Below are positions 17,434 through 29,388 of a stretch of DNA of 64,000 nucleotides, piece after piece. Below the pieces are notes generated by a model. The model did no database searches, was not told the origin of the DNA, and saw only the letters and a list, made by a program, of their open reading frames with translations. Origin of the DNA: Citricoccus sp. CH26A. GTDB taxonomy: Bacteria; Actinomycetota; Actinomycetes; Actinomycetales; Micrococcaceae. The stretch is from assembly GCF_000224415.1 (NCBI RefSeq), contig NZ_AFXQ01000010.1, positions 46,475-110,474 on the forward strand, read 5' to 3'. The stretch's first letter is position 1, and every line of letters begins with the position of its first letter. Position numbers and translations under genes: made by a program.

Positions 17434-18552
17434 TCAGGTGCCGGAGACGTCCCGCCCGAGGCCGGTGGGGGAGGCCGTGGCCACGTGGTTGACGACCTCG
17501 TTGACCACGCGGTGCAGGTTGTCCAGGCCGTATCCCACGAGGTACCAGTCCGCGGGATCGAGGTAGATGACCTTGCCGTTCCGGGCCGCCTTCGTGCCGC
17601 TGACCAGGTCGTCGTCCAGCACGTCCTCGGCGGTGGCTCCCTGCCGGCCAAGGGCGGCGTCCTCGTCGATGACGAACAGGTTGTCCGGGTCGGCGTCGGC
17701 GATGAACTCGGGGGAGGCCGGTGCGCCGTCCGTGCCCTCGGCCATCACCGGGGTCGCGCTGGGCACGCCGAGCACGTCGTGGATCAGGCCGAAGCGTGAC
17801 TCCGGGCCGAAGGCCGTGATCTCGCCGGATCCCGTCATCACCACCAGCCCGTTGGTGTTCCCGGCGTCCTTCAGCGTCGCGCGGGCATCCTCGATCTTCG
17901 TCTCGATCCCGCTGAGCGCGGCCTGCACCTGCATCTCCCGGCCGAAGACCTCGCCCAGGGCGGTGGCGTTCTGGGTGAAGGACTCCATCGGGGCCGAGGG
18001 ATCCACGGACAGGTCGATGGTCGGGGCGATCCCGGACAGCTCGGGGTACGCTTCCGCGGTCGCCGCGGAGATGATGATCAGATCCGGCTCCTCCTTGGCG
18101 ATGACGTCCAGGTCCGGCTCCGTGAGGGAGCCGACGCGAACCTCCGCGCCGTCCGCCACGGGCTGCAGTTCCTCGGGGTAGGGCGCGTCCGGCACGCCGT
18201 CGGGCTGGATGCCCAGCGCGTTCAGGGAGTCCAGGACCCCGAGGTCGAAGACGAAGACCTTCTCGGGACCGGCAGGGACCTCGGTGGTGCCCTGGGCGTG
18301 CTCCACGGTGACGGTGTCGCCTGCACTGGAACCGGTGGGGGAGGGCGCGGGGGTGCCAGAGGCCGTGCCGGACGGCGAGCCGGACGTCGGTGGCTCGGCG
18401 GGCCCGCCGGTGCAGGCGGTCGCGAGGACCAGGACCGCGGTCGAGGCGGCGAGCATGACCGAGGCGCGACGCAGCGCCCGGGACCCCGGACGGGGGCGTG
18501 CGGATCGGAGGGTGGTGGCGAGGGGCCCGTCCTGCGGGCCGTGCAGGGACAC
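17434..18552 (-). CDS. Orphan iron-siderophore substrate-binding lipoprotein
   Basis: A 372-residue lipoprotein with an unusually long basic N-region, a hydrophobic core and a lipobox ending ATAC (Cys47), then a Pro/Ser/Thr linker. The binding domain is of the FhuD/YclQ class: VFVFDLGVLDSLNALGI, EEPDLIIIS, NGLVVMTGSGEITAFG, RNGKVIYLDPADWYLVG. The GTG at 18552 follows GGGAGG. No permease or ATPase lies beside it, so it must feed the 9.6-13.8 kb transporter or one outside the window. I see no iron box in front of it. It is divergent from groES and convergent with the methyltransferase. Confidence 0.8.
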   Translation of the reverse strand: MSLHGPQDGPLATTLRSARPRPGSRALRRASVMLAASTAVLVLATACTGGPAEPPTSGSPSGTASGTPAPSPTGSSAGDTVTVEHAQGTTEVPAGPEKVFVFDLGVLDSLNALGIQPDGVPDAPYPEELQPVADGAEVRVGSLTEPDLDVIAKEEPDLIIISAATAEAYPELSGIAPTIDLSVDPSAPMESFTQNATALGEVFGREMQVQAALSGIETKIEDARATLKDAGNTNGLVVMTGSGEITAFGPESRFGLIHDVLGVPSATPVMAEGTDGAPASPEFIADADPDNLFVIDEDAALGRQGATAEDVLDDDLVSGTKAARNGKVIYLDPADWYLVGYGLDNLHRVVNEVVNHVATASPTGLGRDVSGT

Positions 18553-18718
18553 GATGGTCCTCCCGTGATCAGCGGAGCGGCGGAACCCGCGGCCGTCCGC
18601 GGCCCGGCAGGCCGGGGCGATCGCGTCCCCTCCATTGTGTCAGCCCGTGGCCGGGTGCGGCCAGAGTCCTGGACGCGGGGATGCGGACCGGTGTCCCGGA
18701 CGGTTCCCGGGGACACGG

Positions 18719-18745
18719 CTGGCACTCGCCTTGACCGAGTGCTAA
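18719..18745 (+). promoter_or_regulatory. CIRCE operator (HrcA site) overlapping groES -35
   Basis: CTGGCACTC-N9-GAGTGCTAA; the right half is a perfect CIRCE half-site and the left half has two changes from TTAGCACTC. The nine-base spacer contains the -35 TTGACC. Confidence 0.92.
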
Positions 18746-18760
18746 GCCTCGTCCTAGAGT
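18731..18760 (+). promoter_or_regulatory. groESL promoter
   Basis: -35 TTGACC (18731-18736) and -10 TAGAGT (18755-18760) are separated by 18 bases. The -35 lies within the CIRCE spacer, so HrcA binding would block RNA polymerase directly. Confidence 0.75.
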
Positions 18761-18765
18761 CATTT

Positions 18766-18792
18766 CTGGCACTCCGGGGCACCGGGTGCCAA
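18766..18792 (+). promoter_or_regulatory. Second, degenerate CIRCE-like element in groES leader
   Basis: CTGGCACTC-N9-GGGTGCCAA repeats the left half of the first element exactly and keeps the nine-base spacing; two positions of the right half differ from consensus. It starts 47 bases after the first, just downstream of the expected transcription start. Confidence 0.6.
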
Positions 18793-18916
18793 GCCTGAAG
18801 GACCTGCCATCCGGCACCCGCGACGACGGTTGGCCAGCCTACGGCGCACAGCAGAATCCACTGACGCCGGTCGGACCCCCGTGGTCTGGCCTACCACAGA
18901 GAAGGAGAGTACAGAC

Positions 18917-19213
18917 GTGTCTGTCTCCATCAAGCCCCTTGAGGATCGCATTGTTGTCCGTCCGCTGGAAGCCGAGCAGACCACCGCTTCCGGCCTGGTG
19001 ATCCCGGACACCGCCAAGGAGAAGCCGCAGGAGGGCCAGGTCGTGGCCGTCGGCGCCGGCCGTGTCGATGACAACGGCAACCGCATCCCGGTCGACGTCG
19101 CCGAGGGCGATGTCGTGCTCTTCTCCAAGTACGGCGGCACCGAGGTCAAGGTCGGCGGCGAGGACTACCTCGTGCTGTCCGCCCGCGACGTGCTGGCCAT
19201 CGTCACCAAGTGA
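18917..19213 (+). CDS. groES: Co-chaperonin GroES
   Basis: A 98-residue cap protein of the GroEL chamber. It has the full GroES sequence: [20 protein letters not shown], the mobile loop [15 protein letters not shown] that docks onto GroEL, and [15 protein letters not shown] near the end. The GTG at 18917 follows the strong ribosome site GAAGGAG. It is controlled by the CIRCE-bearing promoter about 170 bases upstream, and groEL follows after a 236-base gap that holds a hairpin. Confidence 0.98.
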   Translation: MSVSIKPLEDRIVVRPLEAEQTTASGLVIPDTAKEKPQEGQVVAVGAGRVDDNGNRIPVDVAEGDVVLFSKYGGTEVKVGGEDYLVLSARDVLAIVTK

Positions 19214-19263
19214 TCTTCCACCGGACCCGGTCCGTGCGTCCGCACGGCACCGCGTCCGGTTGA

Positions 19264-21042
<1,779 letters not shown>

Positions 21043-21106
21043 TCTCCTGACCTCGGCAGTGGCTCGGTCCGCCGGCGCCGCTGACGCCTCCGGGCGTTGA
21101 CACCGA

Positions 21107-21146
21107 CGACGTGGCATTCCCCGCAGATGCGGGGGATGCCACGTCG
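21107..21146 (+). terminator. groEL terminator
   Basis: Arms CGACGTGGCATTCCCCGC / GCGGGGGATGCCACGTCG pair with one mismatch around a 4-base loop, followed by TGTTT. Confidence 0.88.
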
Positions 21147-21194
21147 TGTTTAAGGGGTGGTGTGGTCGGCCCGGAAAGCCCCGAAAACATGACG

Positions 21195-21238
21195 GGATGG
21201 ACATGTCCCCCGTGGATCCACGGGGGACATGTCCATCC
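21195..21238. repeat. Perfect 44-base palindrome between convergent genes
   Basis: It reads identically on both strands, with centre GTGGATCCAC and outer ends GGATGGACATGTCCCCC. It lies between the groEL terminator and the end of the symporter gene. It may be the symporter terminator, a dispersed palindromic repeat, or a protein-binding site. Confidence 0.8.
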
Positions 21239-21342
21239 TGGGACGATGTGCTGCTCGCGGGCGCTGGCTCAGCGGACCTGACTCAGCTGGATCCGGTGGT
21301 GCGGGACCGGGGCTCAGTGGCCACGGCCCCGCCCCATCCGAT

Positions 21343-22797
21343 TCAGCGGGTGCGCGTGGGCTCGAGCACGGAATCGTCGGCCGGACCACCCTTCCCGGAG
21401 GTCCCGGACGCCGCGGCATCCGCCGCCTCCAGGGCCTCCTCGTCATCGGCGAGCAGGTTGGCGCCGGACCGGGAGGCGTTGTAGCGCTCCTCGTCCAGGA
21501 TGCCCTCCTGCTTGGAGACCAACGCGGGGACCAGTGCCTGGCCCACCACGTTCACGCCGGTGCGTCCCATGTCCACGATCGGGTCGACGGCGAGCAGCAG
21601 CCCCACGCCGGCCAGCGGCAGGCCCAGCGTGGACAGGGTCAGTGTCAGCATGACCACGCCACCGGTGGTGCCGGCGGTGGCGGCGGAGCCCAGCACGGAG
21701 ACCAGGATGATCAGCAGGTAGTCCGTCCACCCCAGGTCGAGGCCGAAGAACTGGGCCACGAACAGGGCGGCGATGGCCGGGTAGATGGCGGCGCAGCCGT
21801 CCATCTTGGTGGTGGCGCCCAGGGGCACGGCGAACGAGGCGTAACCGCGCGGGACGCCGAAGTTGCGCTCGGCCACGCGCTGGGTCACGGGCAGGGTGCC
21901 GATCGAGGACCGGGAGACGAAGCCCATCTGGAAGGCCGGCCACATCCCGGTGAAGTACTGCCGGACGGACAGGCCGTGGGCCTTGGCCAGGACCGGGTAG
22001 ACCACGAGCAGCACCAGGGCCAGGCCGATGTAGATGGCCACCACGAACTTGGCCAGGGTGCCCATGGTGTCCCAGCCGTAGCTGGCCACGGCGTTGCCGA
22101 TGAGGCCGACGGTGCCGATCGGGGCGATGCGGATGATCCACCACAGCACCTTCTGGATGACCTCGAGCATGGAGGCGGAGAAGTCCAGGAACGGCTGGGC
22201 CTTGGCGCCGAGCTTCAGCGCGGCGATGCCCACGGCGATGGAGATGACCAGCACCTGCAGCACGTTGAAGCTGACGGAGGTGGACAGGGTGCCGTCCTCG
22301 GCGGCCGTGGTGGTGGCGGAGAGCCCGAGGAAGTTCGAGGGGACCAGGCCCTGCAGGAAGGCCCACCAGCTGCCGGTCTTGCCCTCGTAGCCCTCGGGGG
22401 CCTGCTGGCCGGTGCCCACGCCCGGCTGCAGCACGGCGCCGATGACGAGGCCCACGACCACGGCGATGAGCGAGGTGATGGCGAACCACAGCAGTGTCTT
22501 GGCGGCGAGCCGGGCGGCGTTGGTCACCTTGGCCAGGTTGGCGATCGAGGCGACGACGGCGAAGAACACCAGCGGGATGACGGTGGTCTTCAGCAGGGAG
22601 ACGTAGCTGGAGCCGATCACCTGCAGGGTGGCGCCGAGGCCGGTGGGCGTCTCCTCGGTGTGGCCCATCGAGCGGGCGAGCAGGCCCAGGGCGAGGCCGA
22701 GGACCAGGGCTGCGAGGATCTGGACGCCGAAGCTGGTCGTCCAGGCGGGCAGTCGCCGGGGGGTGGGAGTGGGTGCGGTGCTGGTGGAAGTCGTCAC
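21343..22797 (-). CDS. Dicarboxylate/amino acid:cation symporter (DAACS family)
   Basis: A sodium- or proton-coupled importer of glutamate/aspartate or C4-dicarboxylates in the cytoplasmic membrane. It shows the family's Ser-rich re-entrant loop SRSSIGTLPVT, the substrate/Na motif ATTKMDGCA (usually NMDG), and the second hairpin AGTTGGVVMLTLTLSTLGLP with DMGRTGVNVVGQAL. It has 484 residues, with about eight membrane segments plus two re-entrant loops, and an acidic cytoplasmic tail of 50 residues. The ATG at 22797 opens a Thr/Ser/Pro-rich N-terminus. It is divergent from guaB. Confidence 0.92.
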   Translation of the reverse strand: MTTSTSTAPTPTPRRLPAWTTSFGVQILAALVLGLALGLLARSMGHTEETPTGLGATLQVIGSSYVSLLKTTVIPLVFFAVVASIANLAKVTNAARLAAKTLLWFAITSLIAVVVGLVIGAVLQPGVGTGQQAPEGYEGKTGSWWAFLQGLVPSNFLGLSATTTAAEDGTLSTSVSFNVLQVLVISIAVGIAALKLGAKAQPFLDFSASMLEVIQKVLWWIIRIAPIGTVGLIGNAVASYGWDTMGTLAKFVVAIYIGLALVLLVVYPVLAKAHGLSVRQYFTGMWPAFQMGFVSRSSIGTLPVTQRVAERNFGVPRGYASFAVPLGATTKMDGCAAIYPAIAALFVAQFFGLDLGWTDYLLIILVSVLGSAATAGTTGGVVMLTLTLSTLGLPLAGVGLLLAVDPIVDMGRTGVNVVGQALVPALVSKQEGILDEERYNASRSGANLLADDEEALEAADAAASGTSGKGGPADDSVLEPTRTR

Positions 22798-22952
22798 CGG
22801 AAAAGGGTAGGACCGCTATACCACGGGTGAATAATGCTGTTGCGCCGTGTGACGACTGCGTGACGGGCGTCGCAGGGGCGGCCGGATCGCGTGTGAGCGA
22901 ACTCAAGGCGTCAACTATTGCCGCGGGCCTAGACTAGGGGGCAACCCGCTGA

Positions 22953-24515
<1,563 letters not shown>

Positions 24516-24542
24516 CCGGCCCGTCCCGGGCGCGCCGGCCGA

Positions 24543-24579
24543 CACGCCCCCGGAACCGCCACCCGGTTCCGGGGGCGTG
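24543..24579 (+). terminator. guaB terminator
   Basis: Perfect 15-bp arms CACGCCCCCGGAACC / GGTTCCGGGGGCGTG with a 7-base loop, 28 bases after the guaB stop. Confidence 0.88.
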
Positions 24580-24633
24580 CTGTCTCCGGCGTGCGTCCGC
24601 GGCGGGTCCGGGGTCTGCACTAGGCTGGAAAGC

Positions 24634-25770
24634 GTGACTCAGCAGATCGAGATCGGCCGCGGCAAGCGGGGACGTCAGGCATTCGCACTGGATGACATCG
24701 CGGTGGTGCCCACGCGGCGCACCAGGGACCCCGAGGACGTCTCCATCGGGTGGCAGATCGACGCGTTCACCTTCGAGATGCCGGTCATCGGCGCCCCCAT
24801 GGACTCCGTGATGAGCCCGGACACCGCGATCGCCCTGGGCAAGCTCGGCGGCATGGGCGTGCTGAACCTCGAGGGACTGTGGACCCGGTACGAGGACCCC
24901 ACCGCGGTGATCGAGGAGATCTCCGCGTTCGAGCCGACCAACTACTCGCCCTCCAACACCCGGCGCCTGCAGGAGATCTACTCCCAGCCCATCCAGCCCG
25001 AGCTCATCACCGAGCGGCTGGCCCAGATCCGTGAGGCCGGCGTGGTGGTGGCCGGGTCCCTGACCCCCCAGCACACCCAGGAGTACTACGAGACCGTGCT
25101 GGCCGCCGGCGTGGACATGTTCGTCATCCGCGGCACCACGGTGTCCGCCGAGCACGTGTCCCAGAACCGCGAGCCGCTGGACCTGAAGAAGTTCATCTAC
25201 GAGCTCGACGTCCCCGTGATCGTGGGCGGCGCGGCCGGGTACACCCCCGCCCTGCACCTGATGCGCACCGGTGCCGCCGGCGTGCTCGTCGGCTTCGGCG
25301 GCGGGGCCTCCTCCACCACCCGGCGGGCCATGGGCATCCGGGTGCCGATGGCCACCGCGATCTCGGACATCGCCGAGGCGCGGCGGGACTACATGGACGA
25401 GTCCGGCGGCCGCTACGTGCACGTGATCGCCGACGGCGGCGTGGGCACCTCCGGGGACATCGTCAAGGCCCTGGCCATGGGTGCCGACGCCGTGATGCTC
25501 GGCGCAGCCCTGGCCCGCGCCACCGAGGCCCCCGGCCGCGGCTGGCACTGGGGCGGGGAGGCCGCCCATGCGGACATGCCCCGCGGGGACCGCACCGAGG
25601 TCGGCACCGTCGGCACCCTGCAGGAGGTGCTCTGGGGCCCGAGCCACCACACCAACGGCACCTCCAACCTGATGGGTGCCCTGAAGCGCGCCATGGCCAC
25701 CTCCGGCTACTCGGACGTCAAGGAGTTCCAGAAGGTCGAGGTCCTCGTGGCCCCGACCCGCGAGATCTGA
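24634..25770 (+). CDS. guaB3: GuaB3-family IMP dehydrogenase-related protein
   Basis: A 378-residue GuaB paralogue without CBS domains, usual for actinobacterial GuaB3. The barrel is well kept (MPVIGAPMDSVMSPDTAIAL, GYTPALHLMRTGAAGVLVG, VHVIADGGVGTSGDIVKALAMGADAVMLG), but the loop that in GuaB carries the catalytic Cys reads GGGASSTTR, placing Ser227 at the Cys position. It also keeps the family C-terminus DVKEFQKVEVLV. Activity as IMP dehydrogenase is therefore doubtful; a regulatory or different redox role is possible. A TAGGCT box at 24621-24626 ends seven bases before the GTG, indicating leaderless expression separate from guaB. Confidence 0.9.
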   Translation: MTQQIEIGRGKRGRQAFALDDIAVVPTRRTRDPEDVSIGWQIDAFTFEMPVIGAPMDSVMSPDTAIALGKLGGMGVLNLEGLWTRYEDPTAVIEEISAFEPTNYSPSNTRRLQEIYSQPIQPELITERLAQIREAGVVVAGSLTPQHTQEYYETVLAAGVDMFVIRGTTVSAEHVSQNREPLDLKKFIYELDVPVIVGGAAGYTPALHLMRTGAAGVLVGFGGGASSTTRRAMGIRVPMATAISDIAEARRDYMDESGGRYVHVIADGGVGTSGDIVKALAMGADAVMLGAALARATEAPGRGWHWGGEAAHADMPRGDRTEVGTVGTLQEVLWGPSHHTNGTSNLMGALKRAMATSGYSDVKEFQKVEVLVAPTREI

Positions 25771-25776
25771 GCCACC

Positions 25777-27717
25777 ATGCCGAGGACGATGGAGCCGGCA
25801 GGGGCCCTGGGGCCGAAGTCCCGGTCGCGGGCGCTCTCCGTCCTGGCGGCCACCACTCCCGAGCACCCGCTGGACGTGCTCGTCATCGGCGGGGGAGTGG
25901 TCGGCGCCGGCACCGCGGTGGACGCGGCCACCCGCGGCCTGTCCACCGGACTGGTCGAGGCCACCGACTACGCCTGGGGCACCTCCTCACGCTCCTCGAA
26001 GCTGGTGCACGGCGGGCTGCGCTACCTCGAGATGCTGGACTTCCCCCTCGTCCACGAGGCCCTGCGCGAGCGGGGCCGGCTGGTCGAGGACATCGCCCCG
26101 CACCTGGTCCGGCCCGTGCCCTTCCTCTACCCGCTGGCCAAGGCCTGGGAACGGCCCTACGTGGGGGCCGGCCTCGCGCTCTACGACTGCATGGCCGCCG
26201 GGCGGACCGGGCACCTGCCGGTCCACCGGCACCTGGGCCGCGCGGCCGTGTCCCGGATCGCGCCCGGGCTGCGGCCCGAGAGCCACGCGGGGGCGATCCG
26301 CTACTACGACGCCCAGGTGGACGACGCCAGGCTGGTGATCGAGCTGGTGCGCACCGCCGCCACGCACGGCGCCCACTGCGCCTCCCGCGTCCAGGTGACG
26401 GCCTACCTCGGCACCAGCGCCGGAACCGGCACCGGGCCCTCGGCCGGTGGCCTCCCCGGCATCCGCGGTGTCACCGGGGTCGAGGTCCTGGACCGGGAGA
26501 CGGGCGAGCGCCACACCGTCCACGCCCGCCGCGTCATCACCGCCACCGGCGTCTGGACCGGGCAGATCCCCGTGCGCGGTCCGGACGGCACCGAGCACCG
26601 CCTCACCGAGGGCATGCCGCGGGTCACCGCCGCCAAGGGCATCCACCTGGTGGTGCCCAGGGACCGGTTCACCTCCACCTCCGGGCTGATCCTGCGCACG
26701 GAGAGATCGGTGCTGTTCGTCATCCCCTGGGACCGGCACTGGATCATCGGCACCACGGACACGCCCTGGGACCTGGGCCCGGACCAGCCGGCGGCCACGA
26801 GCCAGGACATCGACTACCTGCTGGACACGGCCAACGCGGTGCTGGCCGAGCCGCTGAGCCGGGCCGACGTCGTCGGGGTCTTCGCCGGACTACGGCCCCT
26901 GGTGACGCCGGCCGGGGAGGCCGAACCGATCGGGGAGCCCCCGGCCGAGGAGCCCGGGACGGCGACCACGAAGATCTCCCGCGAACACGTGGTGGCCACC
27001 CCGCTGCCCGGGCTGACCGTGGTGGCCGGCGGCAAGCTCACCACCTACCGCACTATGGCCGCCGACGCCGTGGACACCGCCGTCGCCACCCCCGGGGCAC
27101 CGGGCACCGGGCCGCTGACCGGACAGGACGTCACCGGCTCGGGGCAGGGCGTCCCCGAGTCCTGCACCGCCGGCCTGCCGCTGCTGGGGGCCCAGGGCTG
27201 GGTGCCCACGTGGAACCGGCGGACGCTGCTGGCCACGGACTCCGGGCTGCAGCCCGCCATGGTGGAGTCGTTGCTGCACCGCTACGGTTCGGGGGCGCCG
27301 GAGGTGATCGCGCTGGCCGTGGCGGACCCGGAACTGGCCGCCGAGCTGCCGGGACTGCCCGGCCACCTCGTCGCCGAGGTGGTGCACGCGGTCACGCACG
27401 AGGGCGCGCGCTCGGTCCAGGACGTGCTGGCCCGGCGGATCCGGGCGGTGTTCGAGGTGGACGACGGCGGTGCCGCCGCCGCCGGCCCGGTCGCCACGCT
27501 GGCGGCCCCGCTGCTCGGCTGGGACGCGGAGCGGGCCACCGCCGAGGCCGACCGCTACCGGCACTGGGTCCGGGCCCAGCTGGCCACGCAGGACGCGGCC
27601 ACGGACGAGGCGGCCCACGCGCTGCTGGTCGAGGCGGCCCGCGGCTCGGTGCGCGACCCGGGCCGGGGCGGGCTGCCGAGCACCTCGAGTTCTACGGAGG
27701 GTAGAGAAACCGCGTAG
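25777..27717 (+). CDS. glpD: FAD-dependent glycerol-3-phosphate dehydrogenase GlpD
   Basis: Oxidises sn-glycerol 3-phosphate to dihydroxyacetone phosphate at the membrane and feeds electrons to the quinone pool. The N-terminus has the FAD dinucleotide motif VIGGGVVGAGTAVDAATRG and the family block SSRSSKLVHGGLRYLE; later come VPRDRFTSTSGLILRTE, IIGTTDTPWD and VVAGGKLTTYRTMA. The length of 646 residues includes a long C-terminal helical domain. It starts six bases after guaB3 stops, so it is probably co-transcribed. A weak ribosome site leaves the choice between ATG 25777 and ATG 25789 open. Its TAG stop (27715-27717) forms the first half of the -10 box for the next gene. Confidence 0.93.
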   Translation: MPRTMEPAGALGPKSRSRALSVLAATTPEHPLDVLVIGGGVVGAGTAVDAATRGLSTGLVEATDYAWGTSSRSSKLVHGGLRYLEMLDFPLVHEALRERGRLVEDIAPHLVRPVPFLYPLAKAWERPYVGAGLALYDCMAAGRTGHLPVHRHLGRAAVSRIAPGLRPESHAGAIRYYDAQVDDARLVIELVRTAATHGAHCASRVQVTAYLGTSAGTGTGPSAGGLPGIRGVTGVEVLDRETGERHTVHARRVITATGVWTGQIPVRGPDGTEHRLTEGMPRVTAAKGIHLVVPRDRFTSTSGLILRTERSVLFVIPWDRHWIIGTTDTPWDLGPDQPAATSQDIDYLLDTANAVLAEPLSRADVVGVFAGLRPLVTPAGEAEPIGEPPAEEPGTATTKISREHVVATPLPGLTVVAGGKLTTYRTMAADAVDTAVATPGAPGTGPLTGQDVTGSGQGVPESCTAGLPLLGAQGWVPTWNRRTLLATDSGLQPAMVESLLHRYGSGAPEVIALAVADPELAAELPGLPGHLVAEVVHAVTHEGARSVQDVLARRIRAVFEVDDGGAAAAGPVATLAAPLLGWDAERATAEADRYRHWVRAQLATQDAATDEAAHALLVEAARGSVRDPGRGGLPSTSSSTEGRETA

Positions 27718-27726
27718 TCTTGACGG

Positions 27727-28713
27727 GTGCTGAAGACCGCCCTGAGACCCATCTGGATCGCCGGACTGATCCTGGCCCTCGTGGTGTCCGGAGTCTTCGT
27801 GCTCCTCGGCAAGTGGCAGATGGACAACGCCGCCTCCGCGCCGCCGCCGCTGACGCAGACCGAGACGCCCGTGCCCCTGACCGCACACTTCCAGCCCGGT
27901 GCCGCCATGTTCGGCACCGAGGCCGACCAGGTGGTGGCCATGACCGGCCGGTTCATCCCCGGCACGGACGTGTTCGTGCACCCGCGGCTGCTGGGCGAGC
28001 GTGAGGGCTACTGGGCCGTGACCGCCTTCGCCGTGGACGGCGCCCCGGCCGACGAGGTCATCCCCGTGGTGCGCGGCTGGACCGAGGACCCCGCCCGGAC
28101 GGACCCCGCTCCCGAGGGGCAGCTGTCCGTCAAGGGACGCCTGCTGCCCGCCGAGGGGCCGCAGCCGCAGGGGATGGAACGGACCGAGCACGGCTACGTG
28201 CTGGCCAACCTGTCCTCGGCCGAGCTGATCAACCTGTGGGACATGCCTTCCTACGCCGGGTTCGTGGTGGCCTCCGACGTGCTCGCCGGCGGCACCGGTG
28301 ACGATCCCGCGGATCCTGCTGCCGACCCTGCTGCCGGTGCGGACGCCGACGGCCGGGAGGTCGGCGCGAGGGCGGCCGGCGGCGAGCTGGAACCCGTGAC
28401 CGTGGGGCCGCAGCCGCAGGAGACCACCTACAACTGGATGAACATCTTCTATGCCATCGAGTGGGTGGTGTTCGCCGGTTTCGCGCTGTACCTATGGTGG
28501 CGCTTCCTCCGCGACGACGTGAACCGCGAACGCGAGGAGGAGGCACTCGACCGCCGGTGGGCCGAGGAATGGCGCGCCCGCGAGCTCGAGCGCCGCCGTG
28601 CCGAGGCCCGCGAGGCCAAGCGCCGGGCCACCCAGGAGTACGAGCGCTTCCACGGGGTCTCAGCCTCCCCGACGCAATCCCCGCCATCCCCGCAATCCCA
28701 GGAGAAGCCGTGA
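27727..28713 (+). CDS. SURF1-family cytochrome oxidase biogenesis protein
   Basis: A membrane factor that helps haem insertion into cytochrome c oxidase. The N-terminal helix (IWIAGLILALVVSGVFVLLG) is followed by the Gln-containing KWQMDNA, an extracytoplasmic domain (GRFIPGTDVFVHPRLLGEREGYW), and the C-terminal family signature YNWMNIFYAIEWVVFAGFALY. After this the protein carries an unusual extension of some 60 residues, very rich in Arg/Glu and probably helical, facing the cytoplasm. There are 328 residues. The GTG at 27727 lies six bases after TAGTCT (27715-27720), so it looks leaderless. The stop overlaps the next start. Confidence 0.88.
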   Translation: MLKTALRPIWIAGLILALVVSGVFVLLGKWQMDNAASAPPPLTQTETPVPLTAHFQPGAAMFGTEADQVVAMTGRFIPGTDVFVHPRLLGEREGYWAVTAFAVDGAPADEVIPVVRGWTEDPARTDPAPEGQLSVKGRLLPAEGPQPQGMERTEHGYVLANLSSAELINLWDMPSYAGFVVASDVLAGGTGDDPADPAADPAAGADADGREVGARAAGGELEPVTVGPQPQETTYNWMNIFYAIEWVVFAGFALYLWWRFLRDDVNREREEEALDRRWAEEWRARELERRRAEAREAKRRATQEYERFHGVSASPTQSPPSPQSQEKP

Positions 28714-29258
28714 CCAGACCGGACCAGAAGCCCCCGGTGGACCCGAACACCCTGCCCGACCCCGAGGACATCACCGAGGCGGACCTGCCGGCGCCGCCGC
28801 CGCGGCCGGGCCGGGAGGCCCCCCGCCGCTTCGCCGGCACGCACCAGCAGATCCGTTCCTCCCTGACCATGTACAAGGTCTGCGCGTGGATCACGGGCAT
28901 CATGCTGCTGCTGCTCGTGGTCGAGATGATCTTCAAGTACGGCTTCGGCACGGAGCTCTACGCCGGCGGCACCACGATCGACGGCAGCCCCAACTCGCTC
29001 TCGTTCCAGCCCGAGGACTCCGTCACCGGCGGGTTCAACATCTCGATCGCCGTGCTGATCGCCCACGGCTGGCTGTACGTGGTCTACCTCGTGGCCGCGT
29101 TCCGGCTGTGGTCGCTCATGCGCTGGCACGGGATGCGGCTGCTGCTGATCGCCGGTGGCGGCGTGGTGCCGTTCCTGTCCTTCATCGTGGAGCGGCGCGT
29201 GCACCGGGAGACCCTCGAGGAGCTCGCCGCGCATCCCGAGGCCGTCCGACGGTACTGA
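28710..29258 (+). CDS. DUF3817 integral membrane protein
   Basis: 182 residues; a Pro/Asp-rich cytosolic N-terminus precedes the DUF3817 region, starting at SSLTMYKVCAWITGIMLLLL, with three membrane segments and a short basic loop (FRLWSLMRWHGMR) before the last. The function is unknown; the family commonly lies next to SURF1 and guaA in actinobacteria. The GTG at 28710 overlaps the SURF1 stop by four bases and has GGAGAAG upstream. A perfect palindromic terminator follows. Confidence 0.85.
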   Translation: MTRPDQKPPVDPNTLPDPEDITEADLPAPPPRPGREAPRRFAGTHQQIRSSLTMYKVCAWITGIMLLLLVVEMIFKYGFGTELYAGGTTIDGSPNSLSFQPEDSVTGGFNISIAVLIAHGWLYVVYLVAAFRLWSLMRWHGMRLLLIAGGGVVPFLSFIVERRVHRETLEELAAHPEAVRRY

Positions 29259-29306
29259 CCTGACACCGCTGCGCCCCGGGCCCACATCGGGCCCGAGCCA
29301 GCACAT

Positions 29307-29346
29307 GCACGACGCCCGGCGGGGAGCTCCCCGCCGGGCGTCGTGC
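29307..29346. terminator. Perfect 40-base palindrome, bidirectional terminator
   Basis: A 20-bp perfect inverted repeat centred on GAGCTC, with outer ends GCACGACGCCCGGC, between the convergent DUF3817 and MHS transporter genes. Confidence 0.85.
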
Positions 29347-29388
29347 TTGCAGGGCGCCGGCCCGGGGGCCCGGGCCGGTCAGACGGGA

